Part shown: positions 45,621 to 54,106 of the stretch, piece by piece | Position numbering within the stretch: the stretch's first letter is position 1 | How the letters are laid out: every line of letters starts with the position of its first letter | Assembly: GCA_041398825.1 (NCBI GenBank) | Contig: JAWKTX010000011.1 | Span: 1-64,000 of the forward strand | DNA from: Planctomycetaceae bacterium | GTDB taxonomy: Bacteria > Planctomycetota > Planctomycetia > Planctomycetales > Planctomycetaceae | Length of the DNA: 64,000 nt | Direction of reading: 5' to 3' | The notes under the pieces: generated by a model | Database searches by the model: none | What the model saw: the letters and a program-made list of their open reading frames with translations, nothing else | What the model was told of the DNA's origin: nothing | Translations under genes and position numbers: made by a program

Positions 45621-47126
45621 CTATTCGGCCCAGCGTCGCGATCTCTCCAGTGCCTTTTGCCATCCGGCTCTCAGGTCTTCGACACGAGTCTTTTTCATTG
45701 ACGGTTCAAACTCTCGATCGACCGCCCACTGGGAGGCGATTTCGTCACGTGACTTCCAGAAGCCGACAGCCAGGCCCGCCAGATAGGCGGCACCGAGTGC
45801 AGTTGTCTCCGAAACTTTCGGGCGTACAACTGGGACTCCCAGCATGTCCGCCTGGAACTGCATCAGGAGGTTATTTACCGCAGCTCCGCCGTCGACTCGC
45901 AGCGATTTAATCCTGATGCCCGCATCTGCTCGCATCGCGTCCAGAACGTCCGCCACCTGAAATGCAATCGACTCGAGGGCAGCTCTTGCCAAATGACCAC
46001 CAGTGGCTCCGCGCGTCAGTCCTGCAATGATACCGCGAGCGTAAGGATCCCAGTGCGGAGCACCAAGGCCCGCAAACGCGGGCACCAGATAAACTCCGCC
46101 ATTGTCTTCGACTTCCCCGGCCAGTTTTTCTACGTCCGAGGCTTTCCTGATGATTTTCAGGCCGTCACGAAGCCATTGAACAGCAGCACCGGCAATAAAA
46201 ACACTCCCTTCCAGTGCGTACTCTGTTTGTTTGCCAACTTTCCACGCCACAGTAGACAGTAGATTGTTCTGCGAAGGCTTCGGCTTGTGCCCCGTGTTCA
46301 TCAGCATGAAGCAACCCGTTCCAAAAGTATTCTTCACCATACCGGGTTTCGTACACATTTGGCCAAACAAGGCTGCGTGCTGATCGCCGGCGATACCTGC
46401 GATGGGAATCGGTCGGCCAAACCACTTGTCTTTTGTTTCACCATAGACTTCACTCGATGAACAAACGTTAGGCAAGACACTGCGAGGGACCTTCAGTGCC
46501 TTCAGCAGATCATCATCCCATTCACCGGTTTGAATGTTGAACATCAATGTTCGCGAGGCATTCGAAACATCCGTCGCATGAACGGCGCCGGCCTCTGGCG
46601 TGCCACCTGTTAAGTTCCAGAGCAACCAGCTATCGACCGTGCCAAACGCCAGATCCCCGGACTTCGCCAGCTTCGCTGCCTCAGGGACGTGCTCCATCAT
46701 CCAGGCAACCTTGGTACCCGAGAAATAAGCATCAATCACGAGCCCCGTCCGTTCTCGAAATTCCGAGGCAAGCTTTCCGCGGCGAATGTGGTCGCACATT
46801 TCTGCCGTTCGACGATCCTGCCAAACGATGGCGTTGTGAATTGGTTTTCCGGTCCGTCGATTCCACAGAACAGCAGTTTCTCGCTGATTTGTTATTCCAA
46901 TAGCGGCAATATCCGACGCTTTCAGACCAGCTTTCCGGATGGCCGCCTTCGCAACTGATAGTTGAGACTTCCAGATCTCCTCAGCGTCATGTTCCACCCA
47001 GCCTGGTTGTGGAAAGAACTGGGTGAATTCTTTTTGAGCTATGGAGACCACGGTTCCGGCGGCGGAGAAAACGATCGCCCTTGAACTTGTCGTGCCCTGG
47101 TCCAGTGAGAGAACAAAAGATGCCAT
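45621..47126 (-). CDS. glpK: Glycerol kinase GlpK
   Basis: 501-aa FGGY-family kinase forming glycerol-3-phosphate from glycerol and ATP. Signatures: VLSLDQGTTSSRAIVF at the start, GWVEHDAEEIWKSQL, TNQRETAVLWNRRTGKPIHN, VWQDRRT, FGTVDSWLLWNLT, GDQHAALFGQMC, GLGAPHWDPYARG and KSLRVDGGAAVNNLLMQFQAD. ATG at 47126 is preferred, with GAGGAG nine bases upstream. No glycerol transporter or glpD is adjacent. It is divergent from the sensor kinase and convergent with the Fae-like gene. Confidence 0.97.
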   Translation of the reverse strand: MASFVLSLDQGTTSSRAIVFSAAGTVVSIAQKEFTQFFPQPGWVEHDAEEIWKSQLSVAKAAIRKAGLKASDIAAIGITNQRETAVLWNRRTGKPIHNAIVWQDRRTAEMCDHIRRGKLASEFRERTGLVIDAYFSGTKVAWMMEHVPEAAKLAKSGDLAFGTVDSWLLWNLTGGTPEAGAVHATDVSNASRTLMFNIQTGEWDDDLLKALKVPRSVLPNVCSSSEVYGETKDKWFGRPIPIAGIAGDQHAALFGQMCTKPGMVKNTFGTGCFMLMNTGHKPKPSQNNLLSTVAWKVGKQTEYALEGSVFIAGAAVQWLRDGLKIIRKASDVEKLAGEVEDNGGVYLVPAFAGLGAPHWDPYARGIIAGLTRGATGGHLARAALESIAFQVADVLDAMRADAGIRIKSLRVDGGAAVNNLLMQFQADMLGVPVVRPKVSETTALGAAYLAGLAVGFWKSRDEIASQWAVDREFEPSMKKTRVEDLRAGWQKALERSRRWAE

Positions 47127-47409
47127 GTCTTCAAACTCCTCGCCTGAAATTGAAGTGCCGTCCTGTACCAAATCGGGGCGTCGCAGGCCAAATGTTAAGA
47201 AAACCGACAGGCACAACGGAAGCGTACGGAAATACCCGTCATTCAGCGCCGCTCATTTGTGGAATTGTGTGACGCAATTGTTAACTTCCGGAACTAATCA
47301 CGTGCCCTTTTAGAGATGGCTACCGGCGACTAGTACAATCTGGGGAGGCTGCGGCGGGCCGGGTGGGCTGCGAAATGTCTTTTGAACAGCCTCTGAAAAA
47401 GGTGATATC

Positions 47410-49188
47410 GTGTTTTGGGCCAGATCGCAGCTTTTCTGGAAGATCGTGGGGTTCTATGCCCTGCTGACCGGCTTGGCGCTGATTGCTCTGGTCGTAACGC
47501 TCAAGGCTCAGATGAGCGAGCACGCCGAGCTGAATCATCAAAAACTGGCTCATACAGTGCTGCAGCGGATTGCTGAGGAAATACAAAATTCACCGCCCGA
47601 TCAGGTGTTGGGCAGCTGGAATCAATCCGTTGCTGTCCACGAATTCCGTATCTGGCTGGTGGACGATCGAGCCAGGTCGCTGATTGATCTTCCGGCGGAT
47701 CATGATGTGCCGCAACTGCCTGTCACCATGTCTGCCGTCCGCGCTGCGTTTCGATCCGGAGATTCCGTCCGCTGGCTGCAGCCGCTGAATATCCATGAAC
47801 GACAGCTGGTCATGTCGCTTCGATGCCAGCCACAGGGCTCGCCAGAATCTGTCTTGCTGCTTGTGGGAGGACTCCAGAAGCGGATGGAGGAGCTTGGCAT
47901 CGTTCGCGATGCCGCATCACGCAGTGCTTTCTACACCTGGCTCATCGGCGTTCTCGTCGTTGCAGTCGTTGCAGCGGGTCTGGTTGTTCCATTGCGGGCT
48001 ATGACCGAAAATCTGGGAACAGGCGTTGAACGGAGCCTGCGACAGGACATGCTGATGCGAATCTCCGATCGTCACGACGAACTTGGAACCGTCGCGCAGT
48101 CACTGACGGAACTGGAAGAAGACCGTGAAGATCGCATCACGGAATTGCTGGAATCGGAAAAGCAATCGCGGACAACAGTGAACCTGCTGACCGCGGTTCT
48201 CGATTCCATGATTGAAGGCGTGATCGCAATCGACCATGACGAACGCATCCTTTTTCTGAATGCCGCCGCTCGAAGGCTTCTTGCGATTGGAAATGTCATC
48301 GGCGTCGGGCACCGGCTTTATGAGGCGGTGCGAATTCCAGCGATGCTTGAAACGATTGGAGAATCTCTTCGAGACGGTGAATTACAAACTCTCGAATTCC
48401 GAACCCCGCTGACCGGTGTTCACCTCGCGATGGTTGTTTGCCCCATACGTCGACCGCGTCAGGCGGGTGCCGTCGCAGTTGTCCGGGATGTCTCCGACCT
48501 CCGGCGGCTTGAGGCCATGCGCAGGGATTTCGTGAGCGGAGTGTCCCACGAACTCAAGACCCCACTGACCGTCATTCAGGCATGCACCGACACGCTGATC
48601 AACGGAGCAATGGATGACCCGATAGCAGCCAAACGATTTCTGACTCAGATTGAGGAGCAGTCTGAGCGTCTTCTGCAGCTCATCCTTGGCATGCTGCAGC
48701 TCGCGCGTGTTGAGTCGGGCAACGAAGTCTTTCAGTTCGAAGAAGTCAACCTGAATGAAGTCGTGAGAGAAGTGGTTGAAGGCATGCAGCCAGTTGCAGA
48801 CTCGCGACAAATTCAGCTGCTGATTCCGGAAACCGGAGAGATGAATGTGACCAGCGACTGGCAGGCAGTGCGAACAATCATCAGCAATCTTGTCGATAAT
48901 GCCATTAAGCACACTCCGGATGACGGCACCATTACGCTTCAGATCGAGCCAGATGGCACCAACGCACTTGTTATCGTTCGGGATACCGGAAGTGGGATAC
49001 CATCCGAACACCTTCCACGTATCTTCGAACGATTTTATCGCGTAGACCGTGATCGCTCGCGAGACAGGGGCGGTACCGGCCTGGGTCTTGCGATCGTTAA
49101 GCACCTCTGCCAGCACCTGAGAGCACAGGTGTCCGTCAGCAGTGAACCGGGTCGCGGAACAGAATTCCGGGTCTCGTTTCCAGCCTGA
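47410..49188 (+). CDS. Orphan membrane sensor histidine kinase
   Basis: 592-aa membrane kinase, PhoR/WalK-like. Two TM helices (about 10-32 and 178-198) flank a periplasmic sensing loop; then HAMP-like helix, coiled-coil (about 220-260), PAS domain (about 260-360), HisKA with phosphorylated His380 in VSGVSHELKTPLT, and a HATPase domain with N box NLVDNAIKHTPDDG, DTGSGIP and GTGLGLAI. The start is GTG, with AAGG upstream. No response regulator lies next to it, so its partner is elsewhere. The gene ends 22 bp before the convergent HD gene stop. Confidence 0.93.
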   Translation: MFWARSQLFWKIVGFYALLTGLALIALVVTLKAQMSEHAELNHQKLAHTVLQRIAEEIQNSPPDQVLGSWNQSVAVHEFRIWLVDDRARSLIDLPADHDVPQLPVTMSAVRAAFRSGDSVRWLQPLNIHERQLVMSLRCQPQGSPESVLLLVGGLQKRMEELGIVRDAASRSAFYTWLIGVLVVAVVAAGLVVPLRAMTENLGTGVERSLRQDMLMRISDRHDELGTVAQSLTELEEDREDRITELLESEKQSRTTVNLLTAVLDSMIEGVIAIDHDERILFLNAAARRLLAIGNVIGVGHRLYEAVRIPAMLETIGESLRDGELQTLEFRTPLTGVHLAMVVCPIRRPRQAGAVAVVRDVSDLRRLEAMRRDFVSGVSHELKTPLTVIQACTDTLINGAMDDPIAAKRFLTQIEEQSERLLQLILGMLQLARVESGNEVFQFEEVNLNEVVREVVEGMQPVADSRQIQLLIPETGEMNVTSDWQAVRTIISNLVDNAIKHTPDDGTITLQIEPDGTNALVIVRDTGSGIPSEHLPRIFERFYRVDRDRSRDRGGTGLGLAIVKHLCQHLRAQVSVSSEPGRGTEFRVSFPA

Positions 49189-49210
49189 GATTCATCGCGC
49201 GGTCGATGAC

Positions 49211-50554
49211 TTAAGTGGCCGTTTCAAGGAGCTCCCGGAGAACGCACGGAACAACCGGGTTATCGCGACCAAGTGATTGACGAAGTTTTCCGGAACCGAA
49301 GATCCGGACTTTCTTGACGCAGTCGTCAAACTGTGTCCTGGCCATCGCATCCACGATGGGCGACACTTCTCGCAGAGGTCGATATGTGCGATCAGCCTCA
49401 CTGAAGATGTCGACTCGGAATTCGACTTCGCGATGCAATGGCGGAGCATCAATGAGCACGTCGAGCCGACTAAGAGGCAGTCCGGTCTTTGCGGCGAGAG
49501 CTTCTGAAAGACGATCTGAAAATGCGGCCAGTCTCGGGTAAGACAATTGCCTCAATGATCGATACAGCTCTTCTTCGTGAAACACGCTGAATTCTGCCAG
49601 TCTCTTCAGAAGCTCGCGGCGATCCCCGAAGATCCCATCAGTCAGGCTCTGCACTTCGGTCCCCGAGGATTTCTCACAAAGCGTGCGGATTAACTCCGGT
49701 TCACGAAGTCGAAACAATGCCTCCAAATCCAGCTGGCCATGCAATTCATAAAATGACCGCGCGAACATTGTCGTTGCGGCTCGTACCGCGTGATGCCAAT
49801 ACACTTCGGTAAACATCACATAGCGAGCGAACACCATCATTTCTGCGGCGGTCTTGCCTTTTGACGTAATTGCAAGTCCGTCACCACTATCGTTTACGAT
49901 CAGAGAGGCAATCAATCGATTCTTGTCGAAGTGTTTGCCGTAGGGTACGCCACAATGCTGACTGTCGCGTACCAGATAGTCCATCTTGTCGATGTCAATC
50001 GGCCCTGACAGGACGGACCGCATAAGCCTGTACTTTTGAGAGTTCGAGCGAGCGACCAGAACGTCGAGGATCTCATCCGGATCAATCCCCCAGCTCCTGC
50101 GCAGGACGCCTGCAAGCTCACTGGAGCTTCCCAGAAACTCGCGGGCAAAACTTTCATGTGGTGGCATGCCTGGGAGCGACATGTCTTCGATGGGATGACA
50201 GAAAGGCCAGTGCCCCACATCGTGCAGCAAAGCGGATACGATCAGAATCTCGGCGTCTCGAGGGCGGACAAATTCAGCAAATCGCTGGTCCCGTCCCAGT
50301 TGCCACAGATACTGCACGGCATTGTGGTAGACCCCCAGCGCGTGCTCAAAACGAGTGTGTGTGGCTCCCGGATAGACTCGTGATGTCAGTGCAAGCTGTG
50401 TGATGTACGACAGTCGATGAAACTCGGGCGTATCAACGATTTCACGAACGCGCCGTGTGAAAGGAACATCCTGTTCACTGGGAATGCGAATCACGCCAAC
50501 GGAATCACCGGCTCGCGCGATTTCCGGTATGCTGGCATAGGGATGATTAACCAC
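49211..50554 (-). CDS. HD-domain phosphohydrolase (dGTPase/SAMHD1-like)
   Basis: 447-aa cytosolic protein. HD residues are intact: His in TRFEHALGV, LLHDVGHWPFCHPIED (His-Asp), and a later Asp in DIDKMDYLVRDSQ. The DSQHCGVPYG and FARYVMFTEVYWHHAVR segments fit the SAMHD1/YdhJ-like group of nucleotide or phosphate-ester hydrolases. The substrate is unproven. GTG at 50554 is preferred because AAGG lies nine bases upstream; a TTG at 50560 is also possible. It begins 11 bp after the pyrophosphatase stop, so they share a transcript. Confidence 0.85.
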   Translation of the reverse strand: MVNHPYASIPEIARAGDSVGVIRIPSEQDVPFTRRVREIVDTPEFHRLSYITQLALTSRVYPGATHTRFEHALGVYHNAVQYLWQLGRDQRFAEFVRPRDAEILIVSALLHDVGHWPFCHPIEDMSLPGMPPHESFAREFLGSSSELAGVLRRSWGIDPDEILDVLVARSNSQKYRLMRSVLSGPIDIDKMDYLVRDSQHCGVPYGKHFDKNRLIASLIVNDSGDGLAITSKGKTAAEMMVFARYVMFTEVYWHHAVRAATTMFARSFYELHGQLDLEALFRLREPELIRTLCEKSSGTEVQSLTDGIFGDRRELLKRLAEFSVFHEEELYRSLRQLSYPRLAAFSDRLSEALAAKTGLPLSRLDVLIDAPPLHREVEFRVDIFSEADRTYRPLREVSPIVDAMARTQFDDCVKKVRIFGSGKLRQSLGRDNPVVPCVLRELLETAT

Positions 50555-50565
50555 GAACAACAGCC

Positions 50566-51183
50566 TTATGTTCCGCCGAACTCATCTTCGTAGTCAGCCA
50601 TGGCTGCAAGAATGACTTTCTCGGCATGAGCCCGATCGTAGATGTGGTCAATCGAGACCTGCTGAGTTGTGTCGCCGGGCATGACTTTGTAGGTCGTGAA
50701 ATAGTGCCGTAGTCGCTGCACAATTGCCTGTGGCAATTCATCCAGGTCCTCGACATGTGACCAGATGTTATCCTGAGCCAGCACTCCAATGATCTTGTCG
50801 TCTGCTTCTCCGCCGTCAAGCATCGGCAGACCACCGATCACTCGCACATTGACGATCACTTCAGATTTTGTGATCGGACGCTCACTCAGAACACAAATAT
50901 CCAGAGGGTCTCCGTCGCCCCGGCGCGCACGAGGCATCATTTCTGCCACGCGTGTGCCGCAATAGGTCTGAGGAATGAACCCGTAAAGCGCCGGTGGTTG
51001 CGATGACGTGCGCTGGGGGCGATCGACTCGCAAGTATCCCGTGACCTTGTCGACTTCATATTTCACGAGATCAAACGGAGAAATCTCAATGAAGGCATTG
51101 ACCAGCCGGGGCGGATTTGGACCAACCTCCAGGCCATGCCAGGGATGGGGACGCCAGCGGAAGAACGGTTTTGGAAATGACAT
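50566..51183 (-). CDS. ppa: Inorganic pyrophosphatase (family I)
   Basis: 205-aa soluble enzyme hydrolysing pyrophosphate to phosphate, driving biosynthetic reactions. Family I signatures: KYEVDKVTGYLRVDRPQRTS, ALYGFIPQTYCG, the Asp-rich active site RGDGDPLDICVLSE, and GGLPMLDGGEADDKIIGVL. Length is normal for a bacterial family I enzyme of the slightly longer type. It is directly upstream of the HD phosphohydrolase gene. The 431 bp before it contains no gene. Confidence 0.95.
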   Translation of the reverse strand: MSFPKPFFRWRPHPWHGLEVGPNPPRLVNAFIEISPFDLVKYEVDKVTGYLRVDRPQRTSSQPPALYGFIPQTYCGTRVAEMMPRARRGDGDPLDICVLSERPITKSEVIVNVRVIGGLPMLDGGEADDKIIGVLAQDNIWSHVEDLDELPQAIVQRLRHYFTTYKVMPGDTTQQVSIDHIYDRAHAEKVILAAMADYEDEFGGT

Positions 51184-51614
51184 TGAAAGTGTAGTCCGGA
51201 ATCTTGCTGGGTGGGTTGGGGCGGGCCTCGCAATCGAATCACAGTTGGCCCCAGGAACGGAATCTAGGGCAAGCCATGCTCCCTGTAAGCGCTGAAAGAG
51301 CGTGGGATTCTGATTTCGTCCCGATAAGAACAGATTTTCCAGTTCACCGCGTCGCTTAAGTCAGCGGATTCTGCAACTTGATTGCGATCGACCTCCAAAA
51401 TCGCGTCTGAATCGAACCGCTCTCCAAAGCATGAATTCCGGGCGAGCATCCGGCGAACCGGAATCCGCAAAAATGGAATCCCCGTTTCTCCGGGGTGACG
51501 AGACGTTCGCCAGCGCCTACAGTCCCTGCAACGAGCGGCAACCCTCGCAGGTGAACGGAACGCTGCGACATGGCTCTAGTCGAGATCAATTTTTAAATCG
51601 ATGCGGGAACAAAT
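51184..51614. other. Intergenic region between divergent ppa and aldo/keto reductase
   Basis: 431 bases with no supported gene. A frame starting at 51431 merely continues into the reductase in another phase. No repeat copy, terminator or tRNA was seen; promoters of both flanking genes are expected here. Confidence 0.5.
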
Positions 51615-52547
51615 ATGGAAACGCGGCCACTTGGGAAAACGGATCTGCAATTGCCAGTGCTGGGATTCGGCGCATCTTCGCTTGGGCAGGAATTTCGCAG
51701 TGTCAGGCTCGAAGAGGCAATGCAAAGTGTCCGTGTGGCCCTGGAAGTCGGTCTGAATTTCATCGACACGTCTCCATTTTACGGTCGAGGGATGAGCGAG
51801 GTGCTGCTTGGCATTGCGCTTCGGGACGTGCCGCGCGAGAGTTACACACTTTGCACAAAGCTGGGCCGTTACGATCTGCAACACTTCGATTTCAGTGCCA
51901 GACGGGTTGCCGAAAGTGTTGACGTCAGCCTGCATCGACTGGGAACCGATCACCTGGACATCATCCTGTGCCATGACATCGAATTTGTCCCGATGCAGCA
52001 AATTGTCGATGAAACGATTCCTGCCCTGTGGAAGATCCAGCAGGCTGGAAAAGTCCGATACATCGGCATCAGCGGATACCCCCAGAAGATCTTCCGCTTC
52101 ATCTGTGACCAGGTGGATATCGACTGTGTGCTTTCTTACAACCAATACACTCTTCAGAACACTCGTTTCGTGGATGAGTCCGTACCGTACCTCAAAGAGA
52201 AGGGTGTTGGAGTCATGAGTGCGGGACCATTCAGCGCTCGCCTGCTGACCAACGCTCCTTTGCCAGCATGGCTGAAGGAACCAGAGGATGTGAAGGCGGC
52301 GGCTCGGGCCGCGGCAGAATTGTGTTCCAGAAATGGTGTCGATATCGCCCAGTTGGCTCTGCAGTTCTCCTGCCAGCATCCGGACATCGCCACCACCATC
52401 GCCGGCAGCGCAAACCCGGACAATATTCGAAAATGGGCGGAGTGGCTGGCGATGCCAATCGATCAGCAATTGCTGGGCGAAGTGCTGGCGATCTTTGAAC
52501 CTGTCCGCAACATTGGGCATGTCGAAGGGCTCCCGGAAAACAACTGA
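51615..52547 (+). CDS. Aldo/keto reductase
   Basis: 310-aa NAD(P)-dependent AKR with a TIM barrel, resembling L-galactose dehydrogenase-like sugar oxidoreductases. The catalytic tetrad is visible: Asp51 and Tyr56 (NFIDTSPFYGRG), Lys82 (TKLGRY) and His120 (LCHDIEF). The C-terminal cofactor region has a SANPDNIR motif. The start ATG at 51615 has GGGAA nearby upstream. It is followed, after 169 bp that include a small hairpin, by the GH15-like gene on the same strand, so both may act in sugar metabolism. Confidence 0.9.
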   Translation: METRPLGKTDLQLPVLGFGASSLGQEFRSVRLEEAMQSVRVALEVGLNFIDTSPFYGRGMSEVLLGIALRDVPRESYTLCTKLGRYDLQHFDFSARRVAESVDVSLHRLGTDHLDIILCHDIEFVPMQQIVDETIPALWKIQQAGKVRYIGISGYPQKIFRFICDQVDIDCVLSYNQYTLQNTRFVDESVPYLKEKGVGVMSAGPFSARLLTNAPLPAWLKEPEDVKAAARAAAELCSRNGVDIAQLALQFSCQHPDIATTIAGSANPDNIRKWAEWLAMPIDQQLLGEVLAIFEPVRNIGHVEGLPENN

Positions 52548-52716
52548 CGATTCCATTCGGATTCCCTCAGCGAGAAAGCTTCGCACGCCATCGCGGAGAA
52601 TTCAACGCGAAGTAGATTCTTCGCGAAACGAATCGGTTGACCAGTGAATCCCTGACCATTCGCAATGGTACCGCACATCCATTGATTGAAATCCAGTAAG
52701 CCTCAGAAGAATTCCA

Positions 52717-54021
52717 ATGACAGATCCGTTCCTCACAATTCCATCGTCCGACTGGCTCCGTGACTCATCTGCCGATCGCCTGACCGATCTCCTTCAGTTC
52801 CTGACGAACCAGGGGACATTTTCATTTCCAATTCTGCCGAATGGATTGTTCTCCGCGATTGGCAGCGAATCGGATGTTGCAGAGGTCACGGGCTACAGAA
52901 ACGTCTGGTTGAGAGACAATATTCACATTGCGTGGGCACACTGGGCTGTGCAAAAAGATTCGTCCGTTCCCTCAGCATGTCTTCGCACGCTTCTGGAATT
53001 CTATTCTCGGCACGAACATCGATTTGATTCAATTATTGACCATCAGGCGGATGCCGATGAACCGATGAATCGTCCTCACATTCGTTTCAACGGCACAGAT
53101 CTGAAAGAGCTGGATGAGAAATGGTCTCACGCTCAGAATGATGCCCTGGGATATTTACTCTGGCTCACATGTCGGCTGACAAATGAAGCGCAGTTTTCTC
53201 CCAAAGAAAGTGAATGGAACATTCTGGCAGACGTGGTCCATTATTTTGCTTCAGTGAAATACTGGCAGGATGAAGACAGTGGACACTGGGAAGAGGTCCG
53301 CAAGATTTCCGCTTCCAGTATCGGAACAGCACTCGCCGGACTCGTCGAACTAAAGACTCTTCTGGAGGCAACCGACGCAGCGGAGGCGATTTCCAACACC
53401 CGACGTGGTGTTCCAGCGGCTTTGCTGAATGAGCTCATTGCCAGGGGACGCACGGCGCTTGAATCGATCCTTCCGTTTGAGTGCATTCAGGAAGACCCGG
53501 CCAAACGACGGGAATTCGATGCGGCGTTGCTGTTTCTGATCTACCCGCTCAACATTGTCTCTGAATCTCAGGCAGATGAAATCCTGAATCGGGTCACTCA
53601 CAACCTGCAGGGGCCCATTGGAATTCGTCGTTATCCCGGAGATTCTTACTGGTGCGCGGACTATAAAGAACTGCTGTCAGCGGATGCTCGAACGGCCGAT
53701 TTCAGTGACAGTCTGGGGGCCAGAGACGCGCTGCTGAAGCCTGGCTTCGAGGCTCAGTGGTGCATCTTCGATCCGATTATCTCCTGCATCTATGGCGAGC
53801 GATTTCGGACCTCCGGTCGGACGGAGGATAAGCAAAAACAGATGGAGTATCTGCGTCGCTCTCTGGCACAATTGACGCCGGTTGGCAGTGAGTTTGGTGC
53901 GTTTCGTTGCCCGGAATCATATTTTTGCGAACGCGGAAACTGGATTCCGAATGATATCACCCCGCTGCTCTGGACTCAGGCAAATCTCTGGCAGGCGCTG
54001 ATGCTGGCGGCGGATCAGTGA
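52717..54021 (+). CDS. Glycoside hydrolase family 15-like/phosphorylase-kinase-like protein
   Basis: 434-aa (alpha/alpha)6-barrel protein. Blocks typical of the GH15/phosphorylase b kinase alpha-type group: RNVWLRDNIHIAWAHWA, KWSHAQNDALGYLLWL, WQDEDSGHWEEVRKISASSI, GIRRYPGDSYWCADY, EAQWCIFDPIISCIYGER, YFCERGNWIPNDITPLLWTQ. The catalytic acid pair of glucoamylase (Glu in an E-E/W-E context) may correspond to HWEE near residue 190, but I cannot prove it. No signal peptide, so cytosolic. Function in glucan or glycogen metabolism is inferred from the family. Confidence 0.8.
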   Translation: MTDPFLTIPSSDWLRDSSADRLTDLLQFLTNQGTFSFPILPNGLFSAIGSESDVAEVTGYRNVWLRDNIHIAWAHWAVQKDSSVPSACLRTLLEFYSRHEHRFDSIIDHQADADEPMNRPHIRFNGTDLKELDEKWSHAQNDALGYLLWLTCRLTNEAQFSPKESEWNILADVVHYFASVKYWQDEDSGHWEEVRKISASSIGTALAGLVELKTLLEATDAAEAISNTRRGVPAALLNELIARGRTALESILPFECIQEDPAKRREFDAALLFLIYPLNIVSESQADEILNRVTHNLQGPIGIRRYPGDSYWCADYKELLSADARTADFSDSLGARDALLKPGFEAQWCIFDPIISCIYGERFRTSGRTEDKQKQMEYLRRSLAQLTPVGSEFGAFRCPESYFCERGNWIPNDITPLLWTQANLWQALMLAADQ

Positions 54022-54025
54022 TCGG

Positions 54026-54100
54026 CTGACAACTCAGGGGCTGACAGCTCAGGGGCTGACAACTGAGGGGCTGACAACTCAGGGGCTGACAACTCAGGGG
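54026..54100 (+). repeat. 15-bp tandem repeat, five units
   Basis: Five units of CTGACAACTCAGGGG between the convergent GH15-like and DUF1549/1553 genes, with two single-base differences. It starts four bases after the stop codon of the GH15-like gene and ends six bases before the stop of the next. No palindrome within units. Confidence 0.95.
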
Positions 54101-54106
54101 CTGGGA

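Noticed and set aside
52606..52625. Hairpin CGCGAAG/CTTCGCG as a terminator
   Set aside because: Seven-bp stem without T-run; it lies between two co-directional genes and gives no clear signal.
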